A stretch of 64,000 nt of DNA from Casuarina equisetifolia (Eukaryota; Streptophyta; Magnoliopsida; Fagales; Casuarinaceae), in the NCBI GenBank assembly GCA_028551475.1, contig CM052361.1, positions 7,509,501-7,573,500 on the forward strand, read 5' to 3'. The position numbers and the translations under genes are program-made. This document shows, in pieces, positions 51,194 to 63,001 of this stretch. The notes below the pieces were generated by a model, which did no database searches, had not been told where the DNA came from, and saw nothing but the letters and a program-made list of their open reading frames with translations. Every line of letters begins with the position of its first letter. Positions within the stretch are counted from its first letter, which is position 1.

Positions 51194-51194
51194 G
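51138..51194. repeat. (TC)n(AC)n compound microsatellite in the DUF1262 leader
   Basis: TC units change to AC units, immediately upstream of the minus-strand ATG; on the transcript it reads GT then GA repeats. Confidence 0.93.
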
Positions 51195-52899
51195 TCGAAG
51201 AGGGGATTAAGGGGGAACTTAAGACATTGATTCCTTATGAATTAAGAATAGAAAGTGGAATCTACTAGGAATGATATCCGGCTGCGTGCTATGTCAATTA
51301 TTTCATGATAAATAGATTTTGGTACCTTTGAAAGCAAAGCCAAAACCTGCACCAGGAGATTTTGCCCATTGGCCGACCCTTTTTCAAAATCTAGTAGGCA
51401 AAAGCATAAAGCAAAGAAGATAAACACTGACTACTTTGTTGTTAACTTTTTCTAGTGCAGGATATAGACTTTTAAGCATATACTGTCGGTGCCATAAGGC
51501 AGCTTCGACATGGTTCAAGAAACTTCTTGCAATTGGTTGCGGACGTTAATGCTGTTCTACCTTTTTGCATTACCGAAATCAAAAATAGTAATGCAAAAGG
51601 GTGGTAGAGATGAGACCGAGAGGTATCCTAATATGGACCCCTGATCCACACAAAGACAATTCCTAGGATTCATAGAGACTCTGCATGCATTATTTTTCCC
51701 TCCATAGTTTGCAGTCAATCCTACTGTATGTCTACGCCATAATGAGAAACTTACAACCAACAATGAAAAAACCAAAGCCATCCCCCCATTCTTCTCTGTA
51801 TCTCTTTGTTCTTTGCTTTTGGATTCGTCACTTCTGTCCTGCACTCAGGCCTTTTTCATGCATTTAGTCTCTGGAACTCATAGGGTTCCCTCAGCAACAC
51901 TTTTCTCTCTTTTCGCAGGCCAAGGGTAACGTTCTGTCTCTTTGCAAGCATTAGGCTTATCTTATCCTTGGTCATTCTGTCCCGCAAGGAGGAAGATAGT
52001 CACTAGTGAGACAACTCGTAAAGGTGAGATTATCGACAATATATTAAGGGAATAACCGCATTACTTCTCGACTGCATCACATAAGGGTCATTTTTATAGC
52101 TACCTATTGTACGGACAGTAGAATATGCATGTAAATGTGATTATATTATGGAAATTACCTCAAATTCCCTTATTACATTAAGAATTTAGCTTAATGATCA
52201 CAGTCACCTAAAAGAAAATTAAATGTATAAAAATAATGTTTTGATAACTAAGTGTAATGAAAGCCTAGATCCATTTCAAATACTGGTTCATGGGTAGAAA
52301 TAATTATATATAACCAGACATATAGTTATGTATATTAATAATATGAAACTAAACATTTACAATTAGAACATGTCTCCTTGCCAAAATGCATTGACATTGC
52401 AATGCCAATTTTTATATAAATTGGACTTACTCATACATATAGGAATGTTAAAGAAAATTTAGACTCCAATACTATATAAGAAAGGTTCAAATCTAATTCA
52501 AAAATTGGTTTATGAAGTAGAAGAAACAATTATATTTAATCAAGTACATAACTTTATATCTCAATAATATAAGACTAAATATTTATATTGTAATATTTAC
52601 TGTCATCTTAATGGAAGTCTTTTATAAGTAGTGTTGTTTTTTATTACACTAAATATTAAAAATTTAGTTATTTATATGAAAAAAAAATCATATATTTGTA
52701 GGTAAAAACTTGTAGCTTATACATAATGTGAAATTCTGTGCAGCATCACTGAACTTTGTTTCAATGTCTGTTGAGTCGGCTTTAATCGACGTAGAAAAAA
52801 AAAAAGAAAAATCGCCTTTAGAGGTGCCAACTAAGAACAATTCAGTGGCCGAGGCGCAGCTTCCAGTTTCTCTGTAGGAAACTATGCAGCTCGACATAC
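51195..52899. other. intergenic region between DUF1262 and PPR genes
   Basis: Divergent promoters should lie here. The stretch 52030-52690 is very AT-rich and contains two similar direct copies (52253-52375 and 52473-52603) sharing AATATAA-ACTAAA-ATTTA and TTCAAA..TGGTT-ATG blocks. No gene was seen. A short upstream ATG at 52884 precedes the PPR start. Confidence 0.5.
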
Positions 52900-55800
52900 A
52901 TGAGAGCACTTCTCAGCACCACCACATCCACGGTCAGGGCTTTCCGCAGTCGCATGCTCCAGTTCCCCTTCCTTCTCCAATCTCAGAAGCTTCATGTCAA
53001 GCAGGTTGGTTCTTTCTTTTCCCACTTGTCATTTCTCCGCGCCAACCACTTCTTCTCCACCACCATCGCCACTTCTCTCTCCTACCCCCGATCACCATCA
53101 TCTTCAAAACCGTCTAAAAACAACACACGCGGAGATTTCTCGGGTATAAACTTCGCAGGCCTTGCACAAGCTGTCATATTGAGATGTTCCCATTTCTTGG
53201 ATAGGCAGAAAGGGAAGGACCTTGCTAATGCCTCTCTCAAGGACCTTCTTTTAGATATATCCAGTATAATACCTGATACGGCACGTAAATTTTTTAGCGT
53301 TTCGGTTCTGGGACCCGAAGATGTCCTCGAAATATTGTTGGGTTTCAAATCTGAGAGGTGGGAGGTTGGCATTGAAGCTAGGAAGGTTGAGTCTTTATGG
53401 CAGATTTTCAAGTGGGCTAAAGGACAGGATAAGGGTTTTAAGCATCTCCCACTGTCGGGCGAGGTCATGGCCTCGTTGCTCGTCCGAGTGGGTATGCTTG
53501 AAGAGGCTGAATTGTTGCTTTATACGATTGACAGTCCAGGAATTTCATTGGATGGTCATGAAATTTTCAGTGATTTGATTGAAGCTTACGTTATTGATGG
53601 TCGGTTAGAAAGAGCTATTTTGGTGTATGATCGAATGAGGGAGCGAGGTTTAGAGCCATCGACGAAATGCCATCGTGTTCTTCTTGATCAATTAGTTCAG
53701 AAGAAGAAAATTCAATTGGCGTCTCGAATTTGTGGTGATATGATTGAGATGAATGTTAACTTTAGTGATGTCGATGAGTCCAGTTTTGAGAATGTCATTA
53801 GACTACTTTGTAGAGATGGAAAGATTCAGGAAGGAAGAAACCTTGTTAAGAAGGCTCTGGTTTCTGGTCTGACGCCTAGTTGCTTAGTTGTTAATGAAAT
53901 TACTCGCGGATACTGCCAGAAGAATGAACTCCACGATCTGATGACTTTCTTTGCGGACACAGAGTGTGTACCAACCATGGCTGCTGGTAATAAGATAATA
54001 CACCACGTATGTTGCTATTTTGGCACTGGAAAGGCAGACTCATTTTTGCAAGAATTGAAAGATTTAGGTTTCAATCCTGATGAAAAAACATTTGGGATTT
54101 TAATTGGTTGGAGTTGCCGTGAAGGGAAACTGAAAAATGCTTTTCTTTACTTATCAGAAATGTTGTCGAAATGCATGAAACCCCATGTTTTTTCCTATAA
54201 CGCTCTTATCAGTGTGGTGTTTAAGCAAGGCATGTGGAAACATGCCCAGGACATTCTTGATGAGATGGTGGATCAGGGGACACCACCCGACGAATCAACT
54301 TTTAGAGTTCTGTTAGCAGGCTTTTGTAAAGCTAGACAATTTGAGGAAGTGAAAAGGACAGTTTGTGAAATGGCTAGCCATGATTTTATTCGGCTCTCTT
54401 CTGTGGAGGATCCACTTTCCAAAGCATTTATGGTCTTAGGGTTCAACCCGTTAGCTGTGAGGTTAAAAAGGGACAATCACGTGGGATATTCTAAGACAGA
54501 GTTTTTTGATAATCTTGGGAATGGTCTCTATTTAGATACAGAACTGGATGAGTATGAGAAGATTGTTACACGGGTTCTTGAAGATTCTATGATACCTGAT
54601 TTTAACTCAATTGTAAAGGAGCAATGTAGCCTTGGAAATTTTAGAATGGCATTGGGGCTGTGCAATGAAATGGATCTGTGGGGACAAGATCCATCTTTGT
54701 CTGTTGTCTCAATGTTAGTGGAAAGGCTTTGTTCATCCTGTTCCCATATAAAGGCTGTCACCAAGCTTTTGAAGAAAATGCCAGAGTTGCCTAACCAGCT
54801 CGACCAAGAAATTCTCAATTTGCTTGTCCAAGCATACAGCAAAAAAGGACTGACAGGGAGTGGGAAAATAATATTGGATCAGATGCTCCAACAGAAATTA
54901 ATTGTCAAGAATGAGACTTACACAGCTCTAATAATGAGTTTGTGTAAGAAAGGGAACTTGAAGGACCTTCATGGTTACTGGGAAATTGCCAAAAGGAATA
55001 AATGGTTACCAGAGTTGGAGGATTGTGAAGCTCTTGTAGAATGTCTTTGTCAGCGAGCAATGCTTGAGGAGGCATTACGGCTTCTTGAATCTAAGCTGTT
55101 TTATAACCCTAATTTAGGGTCCAATGTTTTCTCTGTTTTCCTTGAAAAGCTTTGTGCTACGGGCTTTACAAGAGCTGCACATGTCTTGTTGGATGAACTT
55201 CGAAATCGTGGCTGTGTCTTGGATGGCATAACTTATAGCCATGTAATAAGAGAGTTATGTAAGGAGCAAAAATTCACAGTAGCCATTACAATATTGGACA
55301 CAATGCTAGCTGAGAACTTGGCCCCATGCTTGGATGTTTCTGTTTTGCTAATACCTCAGTTGTGTAAGGCTGGCAGATGTGAGGACGCTGTTGCCTTAAA
55401 AGAGATTGGTTCAAGAGAGCATTCTTCTGGTTCGTTTTCTTTACATAAAGCACTGCTAAAAGGGTTCTGTATGACAGGAAAGATTCAAGAAGCAGCCACT
55501 CTGTTCCAAGATATGTTGTTGAAGGGGCTAGTTCTAGATGCTGAAATTTGTAACATTCTAATCCAAGGGCATTGTCAAGTGAAAAACTTGAGGAGAGTTG
55601 GCGAGTTGGTTGGTGTTCTTATAAAGGAAAATTTAAGCCTCTCAATCTCAAGTTACCGTCATTTGGTGTACTTGATGTTCTCAAAAGGCAGAGTCCCTTG
55701 TGCTTTGAATTTGAAGGAGCTAATGCTTGGACAAAGCAAGTCCAATGACCTCATCATCTACAACATTCTGATATTCTCTCTCTTTGAAATGAGAAGCGGC

Positions 55801-56718
55801 CCACTAGTCAAGAAAATAGTAGATGAATTGCAAGAGAAGGACCTGCCACCCAGTGAAATAACTTATAATTTTCTTGTATATGGGTTTTCCCAGTGTAAAG
55901 ATGTTTTAAGTGCTGCGGAATATCTGTATATTATGATTTCTAAGGAACTGAGACCAAGTAGTCGGTGTTTGAGAGCACTAATAACCAAACTGTGTAATGG
56001 TGGGGAGCTTGGAAAAGCCTTACAGCTTAGTCAAGAAATGGAATTAAGGGGCTGGGTTCATAGTTCAATCATACAAAATGAAATTGTCGAGGGCCTTCTT
56101 TCTCATGGTAAGCTTCAAGAGGCAGAAAATCTGTTGGACAGGATGGTGGAGAAATGTCTAATTCCTGAGAGTATTAATTACGATAATCTAATTAAGCGCT
56201 TCAGTTGCTATGGGAGACTGAACAAGGCGGTTGATCTTTTGAACATAATGTTGAAGAAAGGAAATGTTCCTAATTCTACTAGTTATGATTCAGTAATTCA
56301 AGGTTTCTGTACCTGCAACAGATTGGATGAAGCTATGAACTTTTTCAGTGAGATGTTTTATAGGGATCTTAAGCCAAGCATTAATACTCCAGGCATGCTC
56401 ATCCACACCTTCTGCCAAAATGGGAGAACTGCAGAAGCTGAAAACATTCTAATTTCTATGCTTCAGGTTGGTGACAATCCAGCAAGGGAGATGTACTGTG
56501 CTGTAATTAACTCATATCGCTCGGTAAACAATCTCAAGAAGGCATCAGAGCTTATGCAAATGATGCAGCAAAGGGGTCATGAGCCGGACTTTGAGACACA
56601 CTGGTCCCTCATAAGTAATTTAAGCAATTCCAATGAAAGCAACCAGGGCTTTCTGTCAAAGCTACTTTCTGCAAGTGGATTTGCTGGTAAAAGGGTTTCC
56701 AAGACCAAACTGGGGTAA
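52900..56718 (+). CDS. pentatricopeptide repeat (PPR) protein, probably mitochondrial
   Basis: An intronless gene for 1272 residues, as is usual for plant PPR genes. The first 70 residues are rich in Arg, Ser, Thr and Leu with few acids (MRALLSTTTSTVRAFRSRML), consistent with a mitochondrial transit peptide. From about residue 190 to the end, helical 35-residue PPR units recur (P-class look: TYNFLVYGF, SYDSVIQGFC, EAENLLDRMV, MLKKGNVPNS). No E, DYW or SMR domain follows; the C-terminus ends shortly after the last repeats. P-class PPR proteins bind single-stranded organelle RNA and affect its stability, splicing or translation. It resembles Arabidopsis At5g15280, from memory. The RNA target cannot be derived reliably here. 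The main ATG is preceded 16 bases upstream by an out-of-frame ATG. Confidence 0.92.
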   Translation: MRALLSTTTSTVRAFRSRMLQFPFLLQSQKLHVKQVGSFFSHLSFLRANHFFSTTIATSLSYPRSPSSSKPSKNNTRGDFSGINFAGLAQAVILRCSHFLDRQKGKDLANASLKDLLLDISSIIPDTARKFFSVSVLGPEDVLEILLGFKSERWEVGIEARKVESLWQIFKWAKGQDKGFKHLPLSGEVMASLLVRVGMLEEAELLLYTIDSPGISLDGHEIFSDLIEAYVIDGRLERAILVYDRMRERGLEPSTKCHRVLLDQLVQKKKIQLASRICGDMIEMNVNFSDVDESSFENVIRLLCRDGKIQEGRNLVKKALVSGLTPSCLVVNEITRGYCQKNELHDLMTFFADTECVPTMAAGNKIIHHVCCYFGTGKADSFLQELKDLGFNPDEKTFGILIGWSCREGKLKNAFLYLSEMLSKCMKPHVFSYNALISVVFKQGMWKHAQDILDEMVDQGTPPDESTFRVLLAGFCKARQFEEVKRTVCEMASHDFIRLSSVEDPLSKAFMVLGFNPLAVRLKRDNHVGYSKTEFFDNLGNGLYLDTELDEYEKIVTRVLEDSMIPDFNSIVKEQCSLGNFRMALGLCNEMDLWGQDPSLSVVSMLVERLCSSCSHIKAVTKLLKKMPELPNQLDQEILNLLVQAYSKKGLTGSGKIILDQMLQQKLIVKNETYTALIMSLCKKGNLKDLHGYWEIAKRNKWLPELEDCEALVECLCQRAMLEEALRLLESKLFYNPNLGSNVFSVFLEKLCATGFTRAAHVLLDELRNRGCVLDGITYSHVIRELCKEQKFTVAITILDTMLAENLAPCLDVSVLLIPQLCKAGRCEDAVALKEIGSREHSSGSFSLHKALLKGFCMTGKIQEAATLFQDMLLKGLVLDAEICNILIQGHCQVKNLRRVGELVGVLIKENLSLSISSYRHLVYLMFSKGRVPCALNLKELMLGQSKSNDLIIYNILIFSLFEMRSGPLVKKIVDELQEKDLPPSEITYNFLVYGFSQCKDVLSAAEYLYIMISKELRPSSRCLRALITKLCNGGELGKALQLSQEMELRGWVHSSIIQNEIVEGLLSHGKLQEAENLLDRMVEKCLIPESINYDNLIKRFSCYGRLNKAVDLLNIMLKKGNVPNSTSYDSVIQGFCTCNRLDEAMNFFSEMFYRDLKPSINTPGMLIHTFCQNGRTAEAENILISMLQVGDNPAREMYCAVINSYRSVNNLKKASELMQMMQQRGHEPDFETHWSLISNLSNSNESNQGFLSKLLSASGFAGKRVSKTKLG

Positions 56719-57507
56719 TTCAGAGACATCAAGCTGGAGCTTTTAGTTCTGTTCATTTATTTCTTATGGTGCGAGTTGTTCGTCCTTTGCGGATCTCATA
56801 CAGCGGCTTCTGAATGTGAATGGTCTCATTACTTCCATATGTCCTGAGGCCTTGGGAGATTAGGTGACCACGTTCGAGTCTTATTGGATTCCAACTCTTT
56901 GTTGAGAAATGTTATGCATCAGATCATAGAATAAGTTTGTTCTGAGTTCAGCTTTGAGGTCACTGTAAAATCTGAACTTACATACTGCATTTTAGTTTTG
57001 AAACTCTCCACATGGAACAGTATATTCTAACAAATTTTCTTTTATTTTGTCAAGAATAAATTCTTTCAGTATTCTTGTTCTGGATTTTGTTGCATATTTC
57101 CGTTACTGTTGATGATATTGCCAAGATAATGCATCCACTGCAACTGATATTGCATATTGATCACTGCAAAATACAACCAAGGGTGCGTCTTTTGTAAGCA
57201 AGCTATGGTCCTGTGTAAAATCACTGTATGCCTATAACTTTTTTTTTTTTTTCCCTTCCTCCCTAAATCGTGCATTAAACAAAAGGAAAAGACATTTCCG
57301 TATAATTGAGCATGTAGCCAACAATCAAAGGAAAGGTCACCAGGCAAGTACACTCGTAGATCCCAGAGGAGCTTTCGATCACATTATTTAGATAGAACGT
57401 ACACATTTGCATAATTTTCTCCAAAATCATGTTGTAATGAGTTTCAAAATTTTTTGACTGAAAATTACAGATTACATTAAATATTCTTACTTTCAGACAA
57501 GGTTAGT
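56719..57507. other. convergent intergenic region
   Basis: 3' flanks of the PPR gene (+) and the phosphoglycerate mutase gene (-). A T-run lies near 57240. No other feature was seen. Confidence 0.5.
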
Positions 57508-60500
57508 TCAGACATCTAATTTAACAAATTTCTTTATAATCCCCATCATCTCTCCCCCCGGAAAACGCCCGAGACAACCCCTTGCTGCCGCTATCTCATT
57601 AAAGTCGTAAACTGAATCGCCGCTAAAAGATTGAAGCTGTTGGCTTCTTCTCTGTTGTTCAGTTCCCACACCATCCGTAAAGTCTTCACCAGCTTGAATG
57701 GTTGGAAGAGGAAATGGATCAAGACAAGTTCCTAGAACAATAGGCTCCCCACCTACTGCACCAACATAGTCTTTCAACCGGCACAAGGCAAATGGAACTG
57801 GTTCAAAGCTGTGGTCTCCATATTCAACTGGAGTAGAATGGTCTCCGGTAACACAGAGTAAGAACTGAAATTTTCCAGCAGATTCTGCCTCCCAGAGGAG
57901 CCTGGTTAACTGTCCTATAGCTCGATCTACAGCTTCCAGCGCTTTGAGTTTAAAAATGCTTGCTTTGTCATGACCTGCATCATCTATTGCCTGCAATACC
58001 AAGTGAAAATGAGATCTCGTCATTATCATAACGTTGAGAGACTTGGAGCCAGGTACTTTGGCCTCTATCACCATCCAGCGTTCATTACAATGGGGCTTGG
58101 TCCAGTGGTAAAAGGAGAATCATTTTGTGCAATTAATACATGTCATTATTTTTGTATGTTATCAACTCTTTGAAACAAGATCCCTACCAGCTCCATATTT
58201 CGGATGGTCCACTTCCATCATTATGACGCTATTGAATCCTTAACTATCTCTTAAATCAGTTCATCTCCATGTTAGTCATTTGCTATTACAGATGAGACAC
58301 ATATTCTGTTTTGGGGCGTGACAGACATGAGGTCCTGAAACTCAACTAGAACCTTATATAACAGCCAGGCCCTTGTAGTACTTTTGGCTTGAAAACAATG
58401 GTGACATAAAGTTTAGTACGAAAAATTAAAATATAAGGTGACCCCTTTTAGAGTTAATCAAGTTTCATGCAAAACAGAAGAAAGATAGAAAGACCCAAAT
58501 CATAGAAGATAAACCTTGATGTGAAGAAACCCAAAGTCATAGCCATCTGATCGACCTGGTTTGTGCTCATCCTCCCCAGGGACAAAAACAGAGGGACAAG
58601 TCTCCAAAGGAGCTGAGAGTGCCTTAGCTACTGCAGTTGCCTTGGAAGTTAACAGTGTTCTATAGTCTCCAGTTGCTCCAGGAGCTTCAAGGATATCAAT
58701 ACCAAGGGATAAGCCCAAACCAGCAATTATTTTGGTAGGAGCTACCATGCATGGCCACAACCCATGTTTCTCTTCAAATGAAGGAACCTGAAATAAACAA
58801 TTATAAAAAATTTTAATAGATAATTTACTCATGTCACTTCTCCAGATTTTTGGGATTCAATTAATGTTATGTTGTAACTTTTCACAGGTAAAAGAAACAA
58901 GAAAATAAATGAAAACAAAGGGGACTGGGGCATATGCAAACTGCATATAGAAACCCTGTAAATTCCTATACTGTAAAGTCAAGACAACTTGTAAAAAGAA
59001 CAAGAGCCCAAAGCAGTAATCCAGTCAAAGAATGCTCTACAAAGACATGCTTAAGCTTGTTTTGTGCCAAGTTTGCACCCGCTGAAATCCAAGTCCCACT
59101 GGATCTTCAAGCCTAGAAATCAAATCCAAAGCTAATATTCATTGACAACATATCTATTTGCAGGCCATGTTACAAGAACAGCAGGATGAGAGAAAATATA
59201 GAAAACTTGTGAAGTACCAGACGTCAGTGGCAAAGCACTTCACTAAATACCTACTACCTATCCGATCCTGATTGAGCTAAAAAATATTATTCAGAATTTT
59301 CATAATTGAAATATAAATAAAAAGACAATATAAACCACCAAAAGCAACTTCAAATTTCTATAAAGAAGTTACATATCTAGAATACATCAGACCTCAATTC
59401 GTATACCACAACCTCGTAGAAGGACAACATTTGCTATGTTCTTCCCTTCAGCAAATCTCTTGGCATTTAATGGATGAGAAACCAGAATTTGTGAGATTTC
59501 CTTGGACAACTCATTAACGACGGCAGCTGTGTGCATAGCTTCATCAGTATCATCTAGAGCTTCAGCTTGCAAAAGTAAGAGGTTGTCCTTTAATGGATCT
59601 GTTCCTGATATATTTCCACTTAACCCTGGTCCTTTGACAACTACTCCACATCTATGTTCTGTCGCATACCTGTGGAAAACAGTATTACGGTAAACTTAGT
59701 TGAGCTTATTATTGAAACTCAAGCCTTAGCTCAACTAAAAATTATAGCCGGGGCTTAACTCCCTCTTCCTTTTTTCTTAATTTTCCATTTATTTGTGACC
59801 AAGGAACTACACAAACATAATGCTTGGAATACTTTCTTGCAACTACATAATGGTAAAGGTAAAAAAGCAAACCTCCTCTTTAATCCAGAGAAACTTGCTA
59901 TATAATCTTCCTCACAAATATTTGAAAACTTCAAAGTTGTTTTTCCAGATAACAGGAAAAATTAATAACTCAAAGAGCTCTTCAGGAGTTTGTGTTGGAA
60001 AAAGAAATCCTCAAATAACCCAGATAACAAGCAATACTGTGGCACCTATAAGCATCTGCACCTGACTCTGACTTCATATTGAGGAAAAGATGGCAGCTTC
60101 ATTCCATCTAGTGCAGCACAAAGGATGGGCCCTTCTTCTTCAAAGTGCCTGTCAGCCCTCCTACTTGTGACTACTCCAGTTTTCTCATCCAAGGTGGCAA
60201 AATTTGACTAGAGATCCAAAAATGGCAGCAAGTTATCAGGCATAGTATCCAACATCAACAAACAACTTTGAAAAATGCACAAGTAATAACATTCTACTGA
60301 AAAAAATTGCAACACTAGCACATATGAAGAATACAAGAGATCTACAAAGAGAAAGGAAAACAAAAATGAACTAAAATTGAATAATTCCACAAAAGAGAAA
60401 GAAGCAAGACCCATCACATTTATCTGAGTGAGAGAGATACAAGGAATGATTACATCAGTTTAATCAAGGAGACTTCAGTTCTATCCAGATTATTAGTAAC

Positions 60501-63001
60501 TTCGTTTCCCTCCAAATGGTCCACATCAAACCAAAGACACAATTTTCCACCCATCGCTACTTTGATGCCCTGGGAATTAGAATTGCGCATAACCTAATTA
60601 ACCTAAGTAAAGGCAAAACTACCACCCAAAGCCCTCTAGCAATAGGAAAATGTAGGAGGTGATTAACTATTTCCCCTCTTTTTTTCCACATACAATAACC
60701 AATCAACAATGATCTTTTTATGCTTCCTTAGGTTATACTACTAGACTGGGAAGGCATGGCATGGTTGTGTGTTTAAGTTCCTTATAAGACTATGAGACTA
60801 TATTGTGGGCCTATGCTGTCCCCAACCAGAAGTGCACTAATTGGAACTGGGTTATATAAATTATATCAAGAATCTCTACCAGTAACTAGTTCTTTATTTT
60901 TTTTCTTTTTTAAAGCATCACAAAGATGTGGACTAGTATGCACTTAAGTCGTTACAAATAACACCAAATCCAACATGGTAATGCAACATAGCACTAAAAT
61001 CTATAGTGCAAAGCATACATGGATGACAAGGTGAGAACTTTGAGTAAAGAGATTAGGGCACTTTTAAACTGTAGACAAGTTGCATGGATATGTATCAAGT
61101 CCTATTTGGGTAAATAAACTGTGAAGGCATTGCATAAACATGAGGTAAGTTTCACATTAAATGAGTAGTAAAAAAAAGCAAATGTAAGTGATTTGAGAAA
61201 GCTGACTAAGGACTAACCCTATCGACATGTTTCACAATTATAACTAAGATATCCTCATGTCGTCATACAGCAACTCGTTAAGATTTATCTTATGCCACTC
61301 TTCAAGTGAAAAAAACCCACTTTTGCTGCAACCTTTACTTTCTAAGTGGCTTTGCCATGGAAATCTGCTGCACACTCACATATACACCATATGCAAACTT
61401 CCTAAACAAGGATGAGCAGGAGGACAAAAGATAAATCTGTAAATTTAGATATGAGATGATATTTCTGATGCTTAAGACAATAGGCTCTAGCAGATTCCTT
61501 TATTGTAAAACACCAGTTGAATTTTTTCTTGGGAAAGAGAAGTCAAACAAATGAGATAAGTTTCCTTTTTGGCCGTTGTAATCTGATATTTAGGGCACAA
61601 GGCACACAACAAGACATAATTGCAAAAGGGTAATTTGATAGACAAACACACATGCACAAGCACACAGAATGCATTCTACGGCAAGGAGAGGCACAAACTT
61701 TCCTTACCCTCAAGATAGCATAAAGCTACAACGACAAGCTAGAATTACCTCGAACATTACAAATTTGGACCTCAAGTTTCACATGTGCCGGGAACAGATC
61801 CAGTGGAGACGGGGTGGGGCCTGTAGCTCAGAGGATTAGAGCACGTGGCTACGAACCACAGTGTTGGGGGTTCGAATCCCTCCTCGCCCACAACTGGCCA
61901 CAAGGGGGTATGCAAGTATATTGTATCCTCTAACAAGGAAGAGAGTAGCATACAGAAACCATGCTACGGTCCTACGACAGAGAAAGCTACAAAATCCTAA
62001 GAGTATTAGAAATATGGAACCCCAAGGTTCCCCCAAGCATAACCATTTTAGAATGATTCTACCTAATCTCTACATCTAGCAATCCTCCAATTCGATTAAC
62101 CATCAAGAATACAGATAATATGAATTTTACGGTTTAAGGGCAATCATTGAAGCCAGGCACCAGTGAAAAGCAGTTTGGCAAAACAGACCCAAATTAGATA
62201 AAATAGTTAACTTTTCATGAGATTCAACAATAGTAAAACGTTGTCAGGAATAAGAAGTTTAAAACATTAGATGATACCTTCTATTAAAACAAAACAAATA
62301 GAGAGGACTTTACATTTAGAAATCACCTATCAAGACTATCTTTGATCAAATTAACATTCATAATTTTATGCTTAAAAAAAAGAAAAAGAAAAAAGACTGA
62401 CATCAATGTAAAACATTAGATTCTGTCGGCAAAAATGGAAACCAATATTCATATTTCATCCCTTGGTTCCGCATCCAATAGACATGCCGTAATAGCATTC
62501 TGTGGACATGCCCACACGTTTGAAGCTTCTTATTACAAATCCAATGATCAGATGTATTACGTACCATTATACAATACATGATGTAACCCTATTTTGTTAG
62601 ATGAATAAAACAATAATTTAGATAAGAAAGCAAACCTTATAATGGTTACACAACCTGAGAAGTCTACACTTCAAACAAAAAGTTGTACTCACCTTAAATG
62701 CAATATCACCAGGAGACATTGCCAAACCAGCACCCATGGACTCAAATGCACCTCGACCACGGTAATACACTCTTGGGTCGTAACCCAACAAAGAAAGATG
62801 AGCTGTGTCACTTCCACACCCCAAGCCTACCTCAACGGGGTCCATAAGACCATTTACTCCAGCAGATGCAATAGCATCCAAATTGGGTAATTTGGCTGCT
62901 TGTAGGGGAGTCTTGAATCCAAACCTTGGCAGGGACACATCACCCAACCCGTCAATCAGCACAAATGCCACTCTTCTCGGAGACTGCTGGGGACTAGCCA
63001 T
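57508..63001 (-). CDS. cofactor-independent phosphoglycerate mutase, archaeal-type (ApgM-like)
   Basis: Five exons: 62693-63001, 60062-60207, 59393-59669, 58515-58787 and 57508-57990, giving 495 residues. The family converts 3- and 2-phosphoglycerate without 2,3-bisphosphoglycerate and belongs to the alkaline phosphatase superfamily. Metal and nucleophile motifs are DGLGD (Asp17), GCGSDTAHLSLLGYDP (about 61-76), GEDEHKPGRSDGYDFGFLHIK before exon 5, and GDHSTPVEYGDHS (Asp385, His386, Asp394, His395). The known plant glycolytic iPGAM is a different, larger family, so the role of this protein is uncertain; it resembles Arabidopsis At3g30841 from memory. The first intron (about 2.5 kb) contains a plastid-like tRNA. 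A donor-like site, CATAG|GTACGC near 63940, and an acceptor near 63030 suggest a spliced leader. The ATG at 63001 is the first in frame. Confidence 0.88.
61817..61890 (+). tRNA. trnR-ACG: plastid-type tRNA-Arg(ACG) copy, probably a NUPT remnant
   Basis: Seventy-four bases match plastid trnR-ACG as I remember it: GGGCCTGTAGCTCAGAGG, anticodon loop CTACGAA, and T arm GGGTTCGAATCCC. There are two apparent changes from the remembered sequence: CCACAG where CCACGG is usual, which breaks one anticodon-stem pair, and TGTTGG where TGTCGG is usual. The first flanking bases (CCCACAACTGGCC) also look plastid-like, but the similarity fades soon after. It lies antisense in intron 1 of the ApgM-like gene. 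It is probably plastid DNA inserted in the nucleus and not a functional gene. Confidence 0.8.

Noticed and set aside
61836-62036. Minus-strand frame with GRGGIRTPN
   Set aside because: This peptide is the familiar false translation of an antisense tRNA gene.
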